A model generated the notes under the pieces. The model had not been told where the DNA came from, did no database searches, and was given only the letters and a program-made list of their open reading frames with translations. DNA of 64,000 nucleotides from Coprenecus sp964640305 (GTDB lineage: Bacteria > Bacteroidota > Bacteroidia > Bacteroidales > UBA932): assembly GCA_964640305.1 (NCBI GenBank), contig CAZXFF010000003.1, positions 1-64,000 of the forward strand, in the 5' to 3' direction. Position numbers and translations under genes: made by a program. Below, in pieces: positions 21,075-29,858 of the stretch. The stretch's first letter is position 1. Every line of letters begins with the position of its first letter.

Positions 21075-24071
21075 ATGATACGACTTAATATTTACACTTT
21101 TTTTATTGTCGCAATTCTTCTTTTATCGTCATTATCGAATCCCGCATATTGCCAATACTATACTTTGGGAGGAGACCCCGGCAGGGCCAGATGGAATGTG
21201 ATAAGAACTGACAACTTCCAATTAATCTATCCTGCTGAAATAGACTCTCTTGCAAGAATTTATCTCGCAAAACTTGAAGGCAGCAGGAATGCAGTCAACA
21301 AATCATTGGATATCAATCCCAAAAGGATTCCGGTCGTCCTGCACCCATATACCACAATAAGCAACGGATCGGTAGCCTGGGCTCCGAAACGCATGGATCT
21401 CATTACAACACCTGATGCATATGATGCCGGTTCAGATCCTTGGACACACCATCTGGTAACTCATGAATTACGTCACGTAGCCCAGATGGAACATTATACA
21501 AAAGGCATTTACAATGTGTTCTATTATCTTTTGGGGGAACAGGTATCCGGGATAGGTGTCGGACTGTTCGTCCACAAGTATTTTCTGGAAGGGGATGCAG
21601 TAATATCCGAGACCGAATTTTCCCACGGAGGAAGAGGCAGGCAGGCTGATTTCACCAAATTCTACCGTGCAATGTATCTTAACGGACATTACCGCAACTA
21701 TGACCAGCTTGTTCTCGGGTCGCACAAGCACTATACTCCAAACGAATATGCTTTCGGATATGCCTTGATAAGCTACCTCAGATACAAAACTGACGAATAT
21801 GATATAAACAGTGTAATGTTTACGGATCCGGTAAAGTACTGGTACCGCCCTGGATATCTTCTGACCCCTATAAAGAAAGCCACCGGCCTTTCAATAGAAG
21901 AACATCTTTACAATGCCCAGACTTTTTTCACTGACATGTGGAAACAGGATTACATGAACCGCGGGGAATATACAACTCCTGAAGCCGTAGAACTTGGCAG
22001 AAAACAGGAAAGACTTTATACGGAAGTAACCAACCCCATCATAATCAGGGACTCCCTTTCCCCCTTTGACGGCCATGTACTGGCACTGAAAAACGGCATG
22101 CAGTATGCGAAATCCCTTATACTTATAGACTCTGCAGGGAAAGAGCGTTTTCTACATCACTTTAACCCTGTCTCTTCAAGGATGAGATACCATATCGGCA
22201 CCGGAAAAGTTTACTGGACAGAGACCGTATCCAATGAAGCCGTAGATCTCGAAGATTTCTCCGCTCTCATGACAATGGACGTCAGATCCGGAAAAATATC
22301 AAGACTCTCAGGACGTTCCAGGTATTTCAATCCGGCACCATCGGTTACAGGGGATACCGTAGCGGTAGCCGAATACAGAATTTCCGGTTCCACCAGCCTG
22401 ACCTTACTGGATGCATACAGCGGGAAACCGTTAATCAGCATTGACGCTCCGGACGGGGGGCAGATAAAGGAGATTTCATTCTGTGGAAGCAGGATACATG
22501 CAACGGTTATCAAGGACAAAGGGTTGTCAATCTGCAGTTATACGGATGGAAAATGGGAAGAAATCCTGCCACAGCAACACAGAGGGATCAACGGCATGAA
22601 CTTTCACAAAGGCAAACTGTACTTTTCATCAGATCTGGACGGCGTTGTCAACATCTATGAATTCGATCCGGAAACCGCAGCGCTCACACGGATAACCAAC
22701 TCTGAATACGGGGCTGACTACCCGTATTTCGACCCGGCTTCAGGAGACCTGTACTATTCCGAATACAGCATGCAGGGATACAGGGCTGTTGTCAGCAACA
22801 GGAACAACCTGATACAGGACAGCGTATCCTTTTCGGACCCTTACAAGTTCCCGATGGCTGAGATCCTGACCCGCCAGATGAAAGAAGAGGATGTGGATGA
22901 TCTTTTCATCGATACCCTGAATACTTTCGACACAAAAAGATATCCGGCAAAAAGATACAGCAAAATACTCAATGCTTTCAGGATTCATTCATGGATGCCT
23001 GTATATGTAAATATAGACAGGATAAAGACATTCAGCCTTCAGAATATTACATTGACTGCATCATTGGGGGCCACAGTCTTGTCACAGAACACCTTGGGGA
23101 ATATAGTGACAACATTGGGCTATGGCTTTGTAATGGACAATCTGTCCGGAAACTTTTTCCACTCAGGCCATGCCAAAATAAATGCAAAACTATTCGGGAA
23201 CCTGAATACAGAAGTCTCTGTTGACATAAATGAAAGAAATTCCTGGACATACTTCTATGACTATGCATCCGGGAAACAGCAACTGCTTGAAAACAGCCAC
23301 ACTCCGCTCATATCCACCAGAGTCCTCGTATATTATCCTTTAAGGATAGATAGCAGAGGCTGGTACAGGTCACTTACCCCTCAGATTTCATGGAACTTCA
23401 GCAATGACCGGTTCTATTCATTCGCAGGTCCGGCCAACGGACCTGCCACCGAAGAACTTAACGGCAAGAATGAGTTTAGGAATGAACTGAGATACGGGAT
23501 AAGTTACGGGCAGATAATTCCCACCGCCGATGCCCAGATTTATCCAAGATGGGGTTTCGGCATTACCGTTTACGGATCATCCGCACCATGGTCCAATGTA
23601 AATTTCGGTCATCTCGCATACCTAAACGGCTATATATACCTGCCAGGCATAACACGCCAGCAGGGGCTCAAGCTTACCGCCACATTCCAGAAACAGTTTT
23701 CGGAAGGCAAACTGTATTACATGTCTGCATTTGCCAGTCTTCCGAGAGGATACCGGAACAGTTATCCTTCGGAAACATTTGCAATGGCAACAATTGACTA
23801 TGCTATTCCCATTCATCTTGGAGATTTCAGGATCGGACCAGTTTTCTATTTCCAAAGACTACAGCTTATACCGTTTGCCGACTATGCCATTGACAAGAGC
23901 CGCAATCAAAGAAGGGAATACTATTCATTCGGAAGTGACATACTTGTAGATTTTCACTTTATCAGACTTGGATTTCCGTTAAGCATGGGCATGAGATATG
24001 CTTACACCGGCCCGCAAGCAGATGCATCCAGACATTATTTCGGGTTTCTGTTCAACGTGTCTTTCAATTAG
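21075..24071 (+). CDS. large exported protein: zinc-peptidase-like domain, beta-propeller, C-terminal barrel
   Basis: A 998-residue secreted protein, signal peptide ending SNPAYC at about residue 26. The N-terminal domain resembles the Peptidase MA/gluzincin fold: HELRH at 130-134 (HExxH), a downstream EGDAVISETE with possible third ligand Glu172, then NEYAFGYALISYLRYK. Residues about 320-590 show propeller-like repeats (DGVVNIYEFDPETAALTRIT; YPYFDPASGDLYYSEYS). The last 350 residues alternate aromatic and polar residues and end in FNVSFN, typical of an outer-membrane barrel. It may be an outer-membrane peptidase-like protein; the substrate is unknown. The final four bases overlap convergent uvrC. 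Confidence 0.8.
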   Translation: MIRLNIYTFFIVAILLLSSLSNPAYCQYYTLGGDPGRARWNVIRTDNFQLIYPAEIDSLARIYLAKLEGSRNAVNKSLDINPKRIPVVLHPYTTISNGSVAWAPKRMDLITTPDAYDAGSDPWTHHLVTHELRHVAQMEHYTKGIYNVFYYLLGEQVSGIGVGLFVHKYFLEGDAVISETEFSHGGRGRQADFTKFYRAMYLNGHYRNYDQLVLGSHKHYTPNEYAFGYALISYLRYKTDEYDINSVMFTDPVKYWYRPGYLLTPIKKATGLSIEEHLYNAQTFFTDMWKQDYMNRGEYTTPEAVELGRKQERLYTEVTNPIIIRDSLSPFDGHVLALKNGMQYAKSLILIDSAGKERFLHHFNPVSSRMRYHIGTGKVYWTETVSNEAVDLEDFSALMTMDVRSGKISRLSGRSRYFNPAPSVTGDTVAVAEYRISGSTSLTLLDAYSGKPLISIDAPDGGQIKEISFCGSRIHATVIKDKGLSICSYTDGKWEEILPQQHRGINGMNFHKGKLYFSSDLDGVVNIYEFDPETAALTRITNSEYGADYPYFDPASGDLYYSEYSMQGYRAVVSNRNNLIQDSVSFSDPYKFPMAEILTRQMKEEDVDDLFIDTLNTFDTKRYPAKRYSKILNAFRIHSWMPVYVNIDRIKTFSLQNITLTASLGATVLSQNTLGNIVTTLGYGFVMDNLSGNFFHSGHAKINAKLFGNLNTEVSVDINERNSWTYFYDYASGKQQLLENSHTPLISTRVLVYYPLRIDSRGWYRSLTPQISWNFSNDRFYSFAGPANGPATEELNGKNEFRNELRYGISYGQIIPTADAQIYPRWGFGITVYGSSAPWSNVNFGHLAYLNGYIYLPGITRQQGLKLTATFQKQFSEGKLYYMSAFASLPRGYRNSYPSETFAMATIDYAIPIHLGDFRIGPVFYFQRLQLIPFADYAIDKSRNQRREYYSFGSDILVDFHFIRLGFPLSMGMRYAYTGPQADASRHYFGFLFNVSFN

Positions 24072-25927
24072 ACAGTATCGAGTCCGAAATACGCAAACAG
24101 AGCATTCGCACTTTTACGGCCAATAACATTGACGATCTCACGGTAAGGAGTATTCTTCACACGGGTAACCGTTTTGTATTTGGCTATGAGCTTCTCTCTG
24201 CTTACGGCACCTACTCCAGGTATATTGTCCAGCTCCGAAACAAGGGAAGAAGCACTTCTGCGTTTGCGGTGGTGAGTAATCCCGAATCTGTGGGCTTCAT
24301 CCCTTATCTGCATAATAAGTTTGAGGGATGTGGAGTTACGGTCGATGAAATGCGGATACGGATCTCCCGGAACAATGATTTCTTCCATACGCTTCGCAAT
24401 TCCTATCAACGTGACTTTGCCGATAAGCCCGAGTTCGTCAAGGGCATCGTATGCTGCATGTACCTGACCTTTTCCCCCATCAATTACAATAAGCTGGGGA
24501 AGCGTCTGACCTTCTGCCAGCATTCTGGAATAGCGCCTGTTCACAACCTCTTTCATCGAAGCGAAGTCATTTGCTCCGACTACTGTCCTGATATTGAAAT
24601 GCCGGTAATCCTTTTTGGAAGGAGCTGCATTACGGAAAACCACACACGAGGCAACCGGATTGGTCCCCTGGATATTGGAATTGTCAAAACATTCGATATG
24701 TTCGGGAAGGACAGCCATTTCGAGGTCTTTGCGTAGATTTTCCATGACTCGCATAGCATGGCTTTCAGGAGATTTTATGGATTCCTGCTTGAGTCTTTCG
24801 AATTTCATGGCTGCTGCATTCTTGCGGCTGAGCTCCATCAGGCTCATCCTTTCTCCTTTTACGGGCACCGTAAGCTTTGCAGGCAATACGGATTCCGAAA
24901 TCTCAGGCAAAAAAGGGACAAGGATTTCGGATGGAGGATCTGCAGGATTTTCCACGTTGCTTACCATATTCAGTTTTGAGTATATTTCCGCCATGAATGA
25001 CCCCAGGACATCTGCCTGGTCTTCTTCTATCTTCATGTTTATTTCCATATTGATGGACTGGATCACACATCCGTTTGATACCCTGATGAAATTACCGAAA
25101 GCATCTTCCCCTTCAAATATGATATAAAAGACATCTGCGCTATACCCGGAAACCCCGACAATAGAGGATCTGGAATAATGCTCCTCCAGCAGGACTTTTT
25201 TCTCTTTCCACTCATGGGCCTCTTCAAATTTAAGTTCCGATGCCGCTTTCCGCATTCTGGAGTCAAAATCCCGGATAAGGGCAGTACTGTTCCCGTTCAG
25301 TATCTGACGGCAGGAAGCTATATATCCGGCATATTCCTCTGCAGAAACTTTGCCGACACATGGTCCCCCGCATTTCCCGAGATGATAATTAAGACAGACC
25401 TTATACTTGCCTGCTGCAATATTCTCTTCAGTAAGCGACAGCTTGCAGGTCCTCAACCTGTATAAGGATGATAAAAGGGAAAGCAGATTATGGGCATGCA
25501 TTGCAGAACTGTAAGGACCGAAATACCTTGAGCCGTCATTTACATAACGCCTTGTGATAAGTATCCTCGGAAACGGTTCATTCCTGATGCATATCCAGGG
25601 ATATGTCTTCCCGTCTTTCAGGAGGATGTTGTAACGGGGCTGGAGCTGTTTTATCAGATTATTCTCCAGAAGAAAAGCATCAGACTCCGAATCAACTACC
25701 GTATGCAGGATATCTGCAATCTTCGACACCATGACAGTAGTCTTCCGGCTTAACCCGTTTGGCCTGAAATACTGCGAAACCCTTTTGTTCAGGTCCTTTG
25801 CCTTCCCGACATATATCACCGTCCCTGTTTTATCCAAAAACCTGTAAACACCTGGGCAATGAGGCAGCATCCGCAGCTTTTCCGAAAGATGCAGTTCAGA
25901 CACAGGACCGGAATTTTCGTTCTCCAT
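24068..25927 (-). CDS. uvrC: excinuclease ABC subunit C (UvrC)
   Basis: UvrC makes both incisions around a DNA lesion in nucleotide excision repair. The 619-residue protein shows the GIY-YIG nuclease (GVYRFLDKTGTVIYVGKAKD), the UVR helices (AASELKFEEAHEWKEKK), the RNase-H-like C-nuclease (ECFDNSNIQGT, VIDGGKGQVHAA) and a C-terminal helix-hairpin-helix (LDNIPGVGAVSREKLIAKY). The ATG at 25927 (MENENSG) is preferred to one 16 codons upstream that would run into the divergent promoter. Confidence 0.96.
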   Translation of the reverse strand: MENENSGPVSELHLSEKLRMLPHCPGVYRFLDKTGTVIYVGKAKDLNKRVSQYFRPNGLSRKTTVMVSKIADILHTVVDSESDAFLLENNLIKQLQPRYNILLKDGKTYPWICIRNEPFPRILITRRYVNDGSRYFGPYSSAMHAHNLLSLLSSLYRLRTCKLSLTEENIAAGKYKVCLNYHLGKCGGPCVGKVSAEEYAGYIASCRQILNGNSTALIRDFDSRMRKAASELKFEEAHEWKEKKVLLEEHYSRSSIVGVSGYSADVFYIIFEGEDAFGNFIRVSNGCVIQSINMEINMKIEEDQADVLGSFMAEIYSKLNMVSNVENPADPPSEILVPFLPEISESVLPAKLTVPVKGERMSLMELSRKNAAAMKFERLKQESIKSPESHAMRVMENLRKDLEMAVLPEHIECFDNSNIQGTNPVASCVVFRNAAPSKKDYRHFNIRTVVGANDFASMKEVVNRRYSRMLAEGQTLPQLIVIDGGKGQVHAAYDALDELGLIGKVTLIGIAKRMEEIIVPGDPYPHFIDRNSTSLKLIMQIRDEAHRFGITHHRKRRSASSLVSELDNIPGVGAVSREKLIAKYKTVTRVKNTPYREIVNVIGRKSANALFAYFGLDTV

Positions 25928-25938
25928 TGTAAAATTTA

Positions 25939-25946
25939 TATATTTG
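25939..25946 (+). promoter_or_regulatory. -7 box of the fused acyltransferase gene
   Basis: TATATTTG matches TAnnTTTG and lies 24 nt before the ATG at 25970. A TTTC at 25915-25918 gives a 20-nt spacing as an imperfect -33 element. Confidence 0.55.
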
Positions 25947-25969
25947 CGCAGAAATTCAAACCTAAAACA

Positions 25970-27757
25970 ATGCATAGGCCCAAGGACTCCGCTGCTACAA
26001 ATGTAATCAATAAATCCGATATCCGGAATGCTATCGGCATTAAAGGACCTGCCGGTTCTCTTGCAGCCTCCCTGATCATGTCAGTATCCGGACTGAACAA
26101 AATCAACAGGATATATCCATCCTTCTCAAAATATTCCGGGACAGAATTCACGGCTGCAGCCATGAAGGCTTTCCGGATATCTACGGACATACGCACTGAA
26201 GATCTGTCAAATATCCCAGAGAAAGGACCATTCATAATAGTTTCAAACCATCCTTTCGGAGGATGGGACGGCATAGTACTCTATGACACAGTCGCAAGAA
26301 TACGCCCTGATTTCAGGATTTTCGCCAATTATATCCTCTCATTGATCCCGAATATGAAAGACTGCTTCCTCGCAGTAAATCCCTTTACATCAAAAAAAGG
26401 ATTCAACAGTTTCCGAGGGCTCAAAGAAGGAAAGACCCATCTTGAGAACGGGTCATGTCTCGGCATATTCCCTGCCGGGGAAGTTTCCACATATTACGGG
26501 AAAAAACAGCCTGCCGACAAAGACTGGAACGGAGGTATCATGAAGCTTGTCCGGAATGCCGGCTGCACTGTCATACCTGTATATTTTGACGGTACCAACT
26601 CAAAATGGTTCCATTTTGTGGGAAAGATACATCCGTCATTGCGTACCCTGAATCTTGCTAACGAACTTATAAAAAGAAGAGGCCAGACCATTACTATGCG
26701 GATAGGCAAGCCTGTTCCTGCAGGAGAAATAGCAAAATTCACCAACATTGAAGAAATGGGCGCCTATCTGAAAAACAGGGTATATGCACTTGAAGGGACT
26801 GCCCCCAGCAATAATCCGGTGTTCAATGTGTCCGCCTCCCAACATCCGATAGTCCCCCCTCTGCCTTCGACTGTCCTGGAACAGGAAATAAACCGCCTCG
26901 TTCCATTATTCGAAGTTGCCAGGTACCAGTGCTTTCTCACCGATTCCAGGGACATACCGGGGCTGATGAGAGAAATCGGAAGGAAAAGGGAGGAATCTTT
27001 CCGGCAGGTTGGAGAAGGGACCGGAAAAGAACTGGATACTGACAGGTTCGACGAATACTACAAACATCTTGTACTGTGGGACAAGGATGAGTCGAAACTG
27101 GTTGGCGCCTACCGTCTAGGGATAGGTCCAGAAATTATGGATAAATATGGAGTCGAAGGATTCTATACAAACACATTGTTCAATTTCACTCCAGCATTCA
27201 CAGAAAAACTGTCCCAATCCATCGAATTGGGCCGTTCGTTTGTTTCTGTGGAATACAAAAAGGAAGCTCTACCTTTAATGCTACTTATTAAAGGATTACT
27301 ATATACGGTAATTAAATATGACAACATAAAGTATTTATTTGGACCTGCAAGCATATCAAGCTGGATACCAAAATACTATACATCACTATTAGTATATTCA
27401 ATGCAATATTTTGTCTCTGTTGAGAACAAGGGACTGGTATCAGCGAAAACACCATTCGAATACAATTTTCTACGTACCGACATAGATGTCCTGCTGAAAG
27501 GAAAGACAGACAACATCGACTTCCTGGACAAATACCTACAGCGTATAAGCAACGGCTATTGCCGGTTCCCTACCCTCATAAAAAAATATCTTAAACTGAA
27601 TGCCCAGATCCTGACTTTCAATGTTGATAAGGAATTCAACTACTGCGTAGACGGAATGATATTCCTGGACATTGACACGGTTCCGAGAAGTGAAGTCCTG
27701 CTGCTCACAAAAGGAAGTGATAATCCGGAAAAGCTTCTGGAAAGGTTTACACTATAA
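25970..27757 (+). CDS. fused PlsC-type and OlsB-type acyltransferase (amino-acid lipid synthesis)
   Basis: This 595-residue protein combines an N-terminal PlsC-like O-acyltransferase domain, with VSNHPFGGWDG at residues 91-101 and FPAGEVSTYYGKK, and a C-terminal GNAT/hemolysin-like domain (RYQCFLTDSRDIPG; KLVGAYRLGIGPEIMDKYG). The same pair occurs as separate GlsB and GlsA enzymes in Bacteroides and fused in OlsF-type proteins; these make N-acylated glycine or ornithine lipids and then add a second acyl chain. The head-group amino acid cannot be read from sequence. The ATG at 25970 is chosen because the region upstream overlaps the uvrC start. Bases 27245-27420 are more AT-rich in codon choice than the rest. 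Confidence 0.82.
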   Translation: MHRPKDSAATNVINKSDIRNAIGIKGPAGSLAASLIMSVSGLNKINRIYPSFSKYSGTEFTAAAMKAFRISTDIRTEDLSNIPEKGPFIIVSNHPFGGWDGIVLYDTVARIRPDFRIFANYILSLIPNMKDCFLAVNPFTSKKGFNSFRGLKEGKTHLENGSCLGIFPAGEVSTYYGKKQPADKDWNGGIMKLVRNAGCTVIPVYFDGTNSKWFHFVGKIHPSLRTLNLANELIKRRGQTITMRIGKPVPAGEIAKFTNIEEMGAYLKNRVYALEGTAPSNNPVFNVSASQHPIVPPLPSTVLEQEINRLVPLFEVARYQCFLTDSRDIPGLMREIGRKREESFRQVGEGTGKELDTDRFDEYYKHLVLWDKDESKLVGAYRLGIGPEIMDKYGVEGFYTNTLFNFTPAFTEKLSQSIELGRSFVSVEYKKEALPLMLLIKGLLYTVIKYDNIKYLFGPASISSWIPKYYTSLLVYSMQYFVSVENKGLVSAKTPFEYNFLRTDIDVLLKGKTDNIDFLDKYLQRISNGYCRFPTLIKKYLKLNAQILTFNVDKEFNYCVDGMIFLDIDTVPRSEVLLLTKGSDNPEKLLERFTL

Positions 27758-27759
27758 CG

Positions 27760-27984
27760 TCACGGTACAGGATCATACCCGCTGCCACCCCACGGATGAC
27801 AGCGCAGCAGTCTGCGCACTGTAAGCCAGGTTCCTTTGAAGGGGCCGTGTTTCCTCAAAGCCTGCAATGCATACTGCGAACATGTCGGAGTAAAACGGCA
27901 GGATGCAGGCGTAAACGGGGATATGCATACCTGATAGAACCTTACCAGAAATACCAGAGGGAACACCGCTATCTTCCTTAACAT
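27760..27984 (-). CDS. yidD: membrane protein insertion efficiency factor YidD
   Basis: YidD is a small membrane-associated protein that helps YidC insert membrane proteins. The 74-residue product has VRFYQVCISPFTPASCRFTP, then TCSQYALQALRKHGPFKG and a C-terminal LLRCHPWGGSGYDPVP, all family signatures with three conserved cysteines. The ATG at 27984 is four bases after the rnpA stop and gives standard length; an upstream ATG at 28035 would overlap rnpA by 47 bp. It is partnered with rnpA, a very conserved order. Confidence 0.93.
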   Translation of the reverse strand: MLRKIAVFPLVFLVRFYQVCISPFTPASCRFTPTCSQYALQALRKHGPFKGTWLTVRRLLRCHPWGGSGYDPVP

Positions 27985-27988
27985 CAAT

Positions 27989-28294
27989 CTAAATCTTTTC
28001 CAGTGTGTTTCTGAGACCTTCGACGATTGATCCATAATCCAGAACTTGGGATGAAATATATACGAGCAGAATATGTTTGCCTGAAAGTGAAGGAAAATCC
28101 CCTTTCATATGCCGGAAGGCTTCTTTCGTCCTTCTTCTCAACAGATTTCTTTTTACAGCCCTCTTGAAAATTTTCTTCGGGACAGATACTATGACATCCC
28201 CAGGACTGTCCGTACCGCTTTCCAGAATATACATTCTGTAAGGATACGACTGTATCTTTTTCCCGGACGAATATATGGAACTGACCGAAACCAT
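27989..28294 (-). CDS. rnpA: ribonuclease P protein component
   Basis: RnpA binds the RNase P RNA and assists removal of tRNA 5' leaders. The 101-residue protein is basic and carries the RNR signature in FKRAVKRNLLRRRTKEAFR at about residues 43-61. It lies between a lipoprotein gene (5 bp upstream) and yidD (4 bp downstream). The upstream rpmH gene that often precedes rnpA is not here. Confidence 0.93.
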   Translation of the reverse strand: MVSVSSIYSSGKKIQSYPYRMYILESGTDSPGDVIVSVPKKIFKRAVKRNLLRRRTKEAFRHMKGDFPSLSGKHILLVYISSQVLDYGSIVEGLRNTLEKI

Positions 28295-28299
28295 ACCAC

Positions 28300-29094
28300 T
28301 TAGTTTGATGATATGAAAGACAAAACATACCTGTCTTCCCCGGCAATCAGAATGAGGCGGTTTGTCTTCCTGGAGGCTGTCTCAATTCTGAAACATGCAG
28401 TTTCCCATACATCCGGCATACCGAAGACGGAGTTGTCATACAGCACCATTGCCAGAAAATCGCTGTACTTGTAGTATCTGTCTGTAGCATTCCCCTTCTT
28501 CCAGTCATTCTCTCCGGTTCTTGTATAAAAGACAAGGGCCCCATCGTCCTTGAACTGCAGCCTGTAATCCTGGAATGCTTCTTCATTCTTCGTATTGAAC
28601 TGCCATATACCGGATATGGAATCAACAGCGGCATAGGAAGAATGAAGCTTTTCCATACCTAGGGTTGTAAATTCAGACTGCGCTTCCTTTCCGTTCACGG
28701 AGAAGGAACGGACTCCTAGAACCAGAGAAGAATCTTCATGGGACACAAAATCGTAGACATATTCTACAGCCAATGGTTCATAATTGCCGAAAAGCCCTGA
28801 AAATTGTCCCTTTACAGTCAGGTCACAGCAATATACTTCATAAGAAAGACGGTTGCTGCTCCATACGTGTCCGGTATCTGTAACGGCTATGCCTGAATAA
28901 ACCAAAGAACCTGACTCGTCGAATTGCATAAAGAAACAATCCCTGTCAGACAGAACACTGCCGTCTATTGTATTGACAATCCACATACCTTTGATGTTCT
29001 CCCTGTTATAGGCAGGGTTCACCTTACTGCAGGAAACAGCTGAAAGCAGGCAGATTACAGCGGACAGACAGATATATTTCCGCAAATACAACAT
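28300..29094 (-). CDS. lipocalin-like lipoprotein with two repeats, function unknown
   Basis: This 264-residue lipoprotein has a signal with lipobox LLSAVSC near residue 22. Two similar halves begin IKGMWIVNT and ISGIWQFNT, followed by beta strands with F-D-E/D-G-x-L-V patterns (MQFDESGSLVYSG; LQFKDDGALVFYT), resembling lipocalin-like domains of Bacteroidota. It is in a tight cluster between hemD and rnpA, two bases after the hemD stop. Function is unknown. Confidence 0.7.
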   Translation of the reverse strand: MLYLRKYICLSAVICLLSAVSCSKVNPAYNRENIKGMWIVNTIDGSVLSDRDCFFMQFDESGSLVYSGIAVTDTGHVWSSNRLSYEVYCCDLTVKGQFSGLFGNYEPLAVEYVYDFVSHEDSSLVLGVRSFSVNGKEAQSEFTTLGMEKLHSSYAAVDSISGIWQFNTKNEEAFQDYRLQFKDDGALVFYTRTGENDWKKGNATDRYYKYSDFLAMVLYDNSVFGMPDVWETACFRIETASRKTNRLILIAGEDRYVLSFISSN

Positions 29095-29096
29095 TC

Positions 29097-29840
29097 CTAC
29101 CTGTTCTTCTCCATATATAACAATACTGCCTTGGAAACTGAAGGAGCTTCAGGAGTAGGTGCCTCAACCTCGACATTGAACCCATGTTCCTTCAGGGACT
29201 TGGCTGTTGTAACACCGTAAGTGACAAAAAGGAGATCCTCCTGCTTGAACTCGGGAAGATTGTGCAAAAGCGACTTTACATCAGAAGGGCTATAGAATAC
29301 CACCATCTGGTAGGACTTCCAGTCTATACTTTTAAGATCACTGTATACAGTCTTGCTGAATACGGCATTTCCGAATTTCAGGCCTGCTGCCGTGAATGCC
29401 TTTATAACATCCGGCTTTACTGCATCAGTCGCAGCCAGCAGGAAGTTTTCGTTCTTATGCTTTGAACCGATGACATCGAGCACAGACTCCGTAGTCCCTT
29501 TTCCGAAGAAAATTTTCCTTTTCCTGTAAATGATATGCTTCTGCAGGTACAGTGCTATATTTTCGGTCGTACAGAAATACTTCATGGTTTCAGGAACACT
29601 TATCCTCATTTCTTCGCAAATGGAAAAGAAAGCATCTATCGATGACTTTGCTGAAAAAAATATGGCTGTATAATCCAATATTGCCACTCTCTGTGCCCTG
29701 AATTCCTTAGCGGTTACTGGCTCTATCCTGAAAAAGGGGAAATAATCTATATGGACCCCATATTTGGCGGTAATTTCTGAAAACGGGGACTGGGTATTGC
29801 CGGGAGCCGGCTGCGACACTAAAATATTTTTAACTTCCAT
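29097..29840 (-). CDS. hemD: uroporphyrinogen-III synthase family protein (HemD-like)
   Basis: HemD closes hydroxymethylbilane into uroporphyrinogen III in haem and corrin synthesis. The 247-residue product shows the two-domain pattern: ILVSQPAPGNTQSPFSEI at the start, FFSAKSSIDAFF in the first domain, and VFYSPSDVKSLL and FVTYGVTTAKSLKEHG near the end. Sequence conservation in the family is low, and Bacteroidota with incomplete haem pathways keep such proteins, so the activity is less certain than the fold. It clusters with rnpA-yidD and DUF4271. Confidence 0.8.
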   Translation of the reverse strand: MEVKNILVSQPAPGNTQSPFSEITAKYGVHIDYFPFFRIEPVTAKEFRAQRVAILDYTAIFFSAKSSIDAFFSICEEMRISVPETMKYFCTTENIALYLQKHIIYRKRKIFFGKGTTESVLDVIGSKHKNENFLLAATDAVKPDVIKAFTAAGLKFGNAVFSKTVYSDLKSIDWKSYQMVVFYSPSDVKSLLHNLPEFKQEDLLFVTYGVTTAKSLKEHGFNVEVEAPTPEAPSVSKAVLLYMEKNR

Positions 29841-29858
29841 CTCTCTGGTTATGAATTT

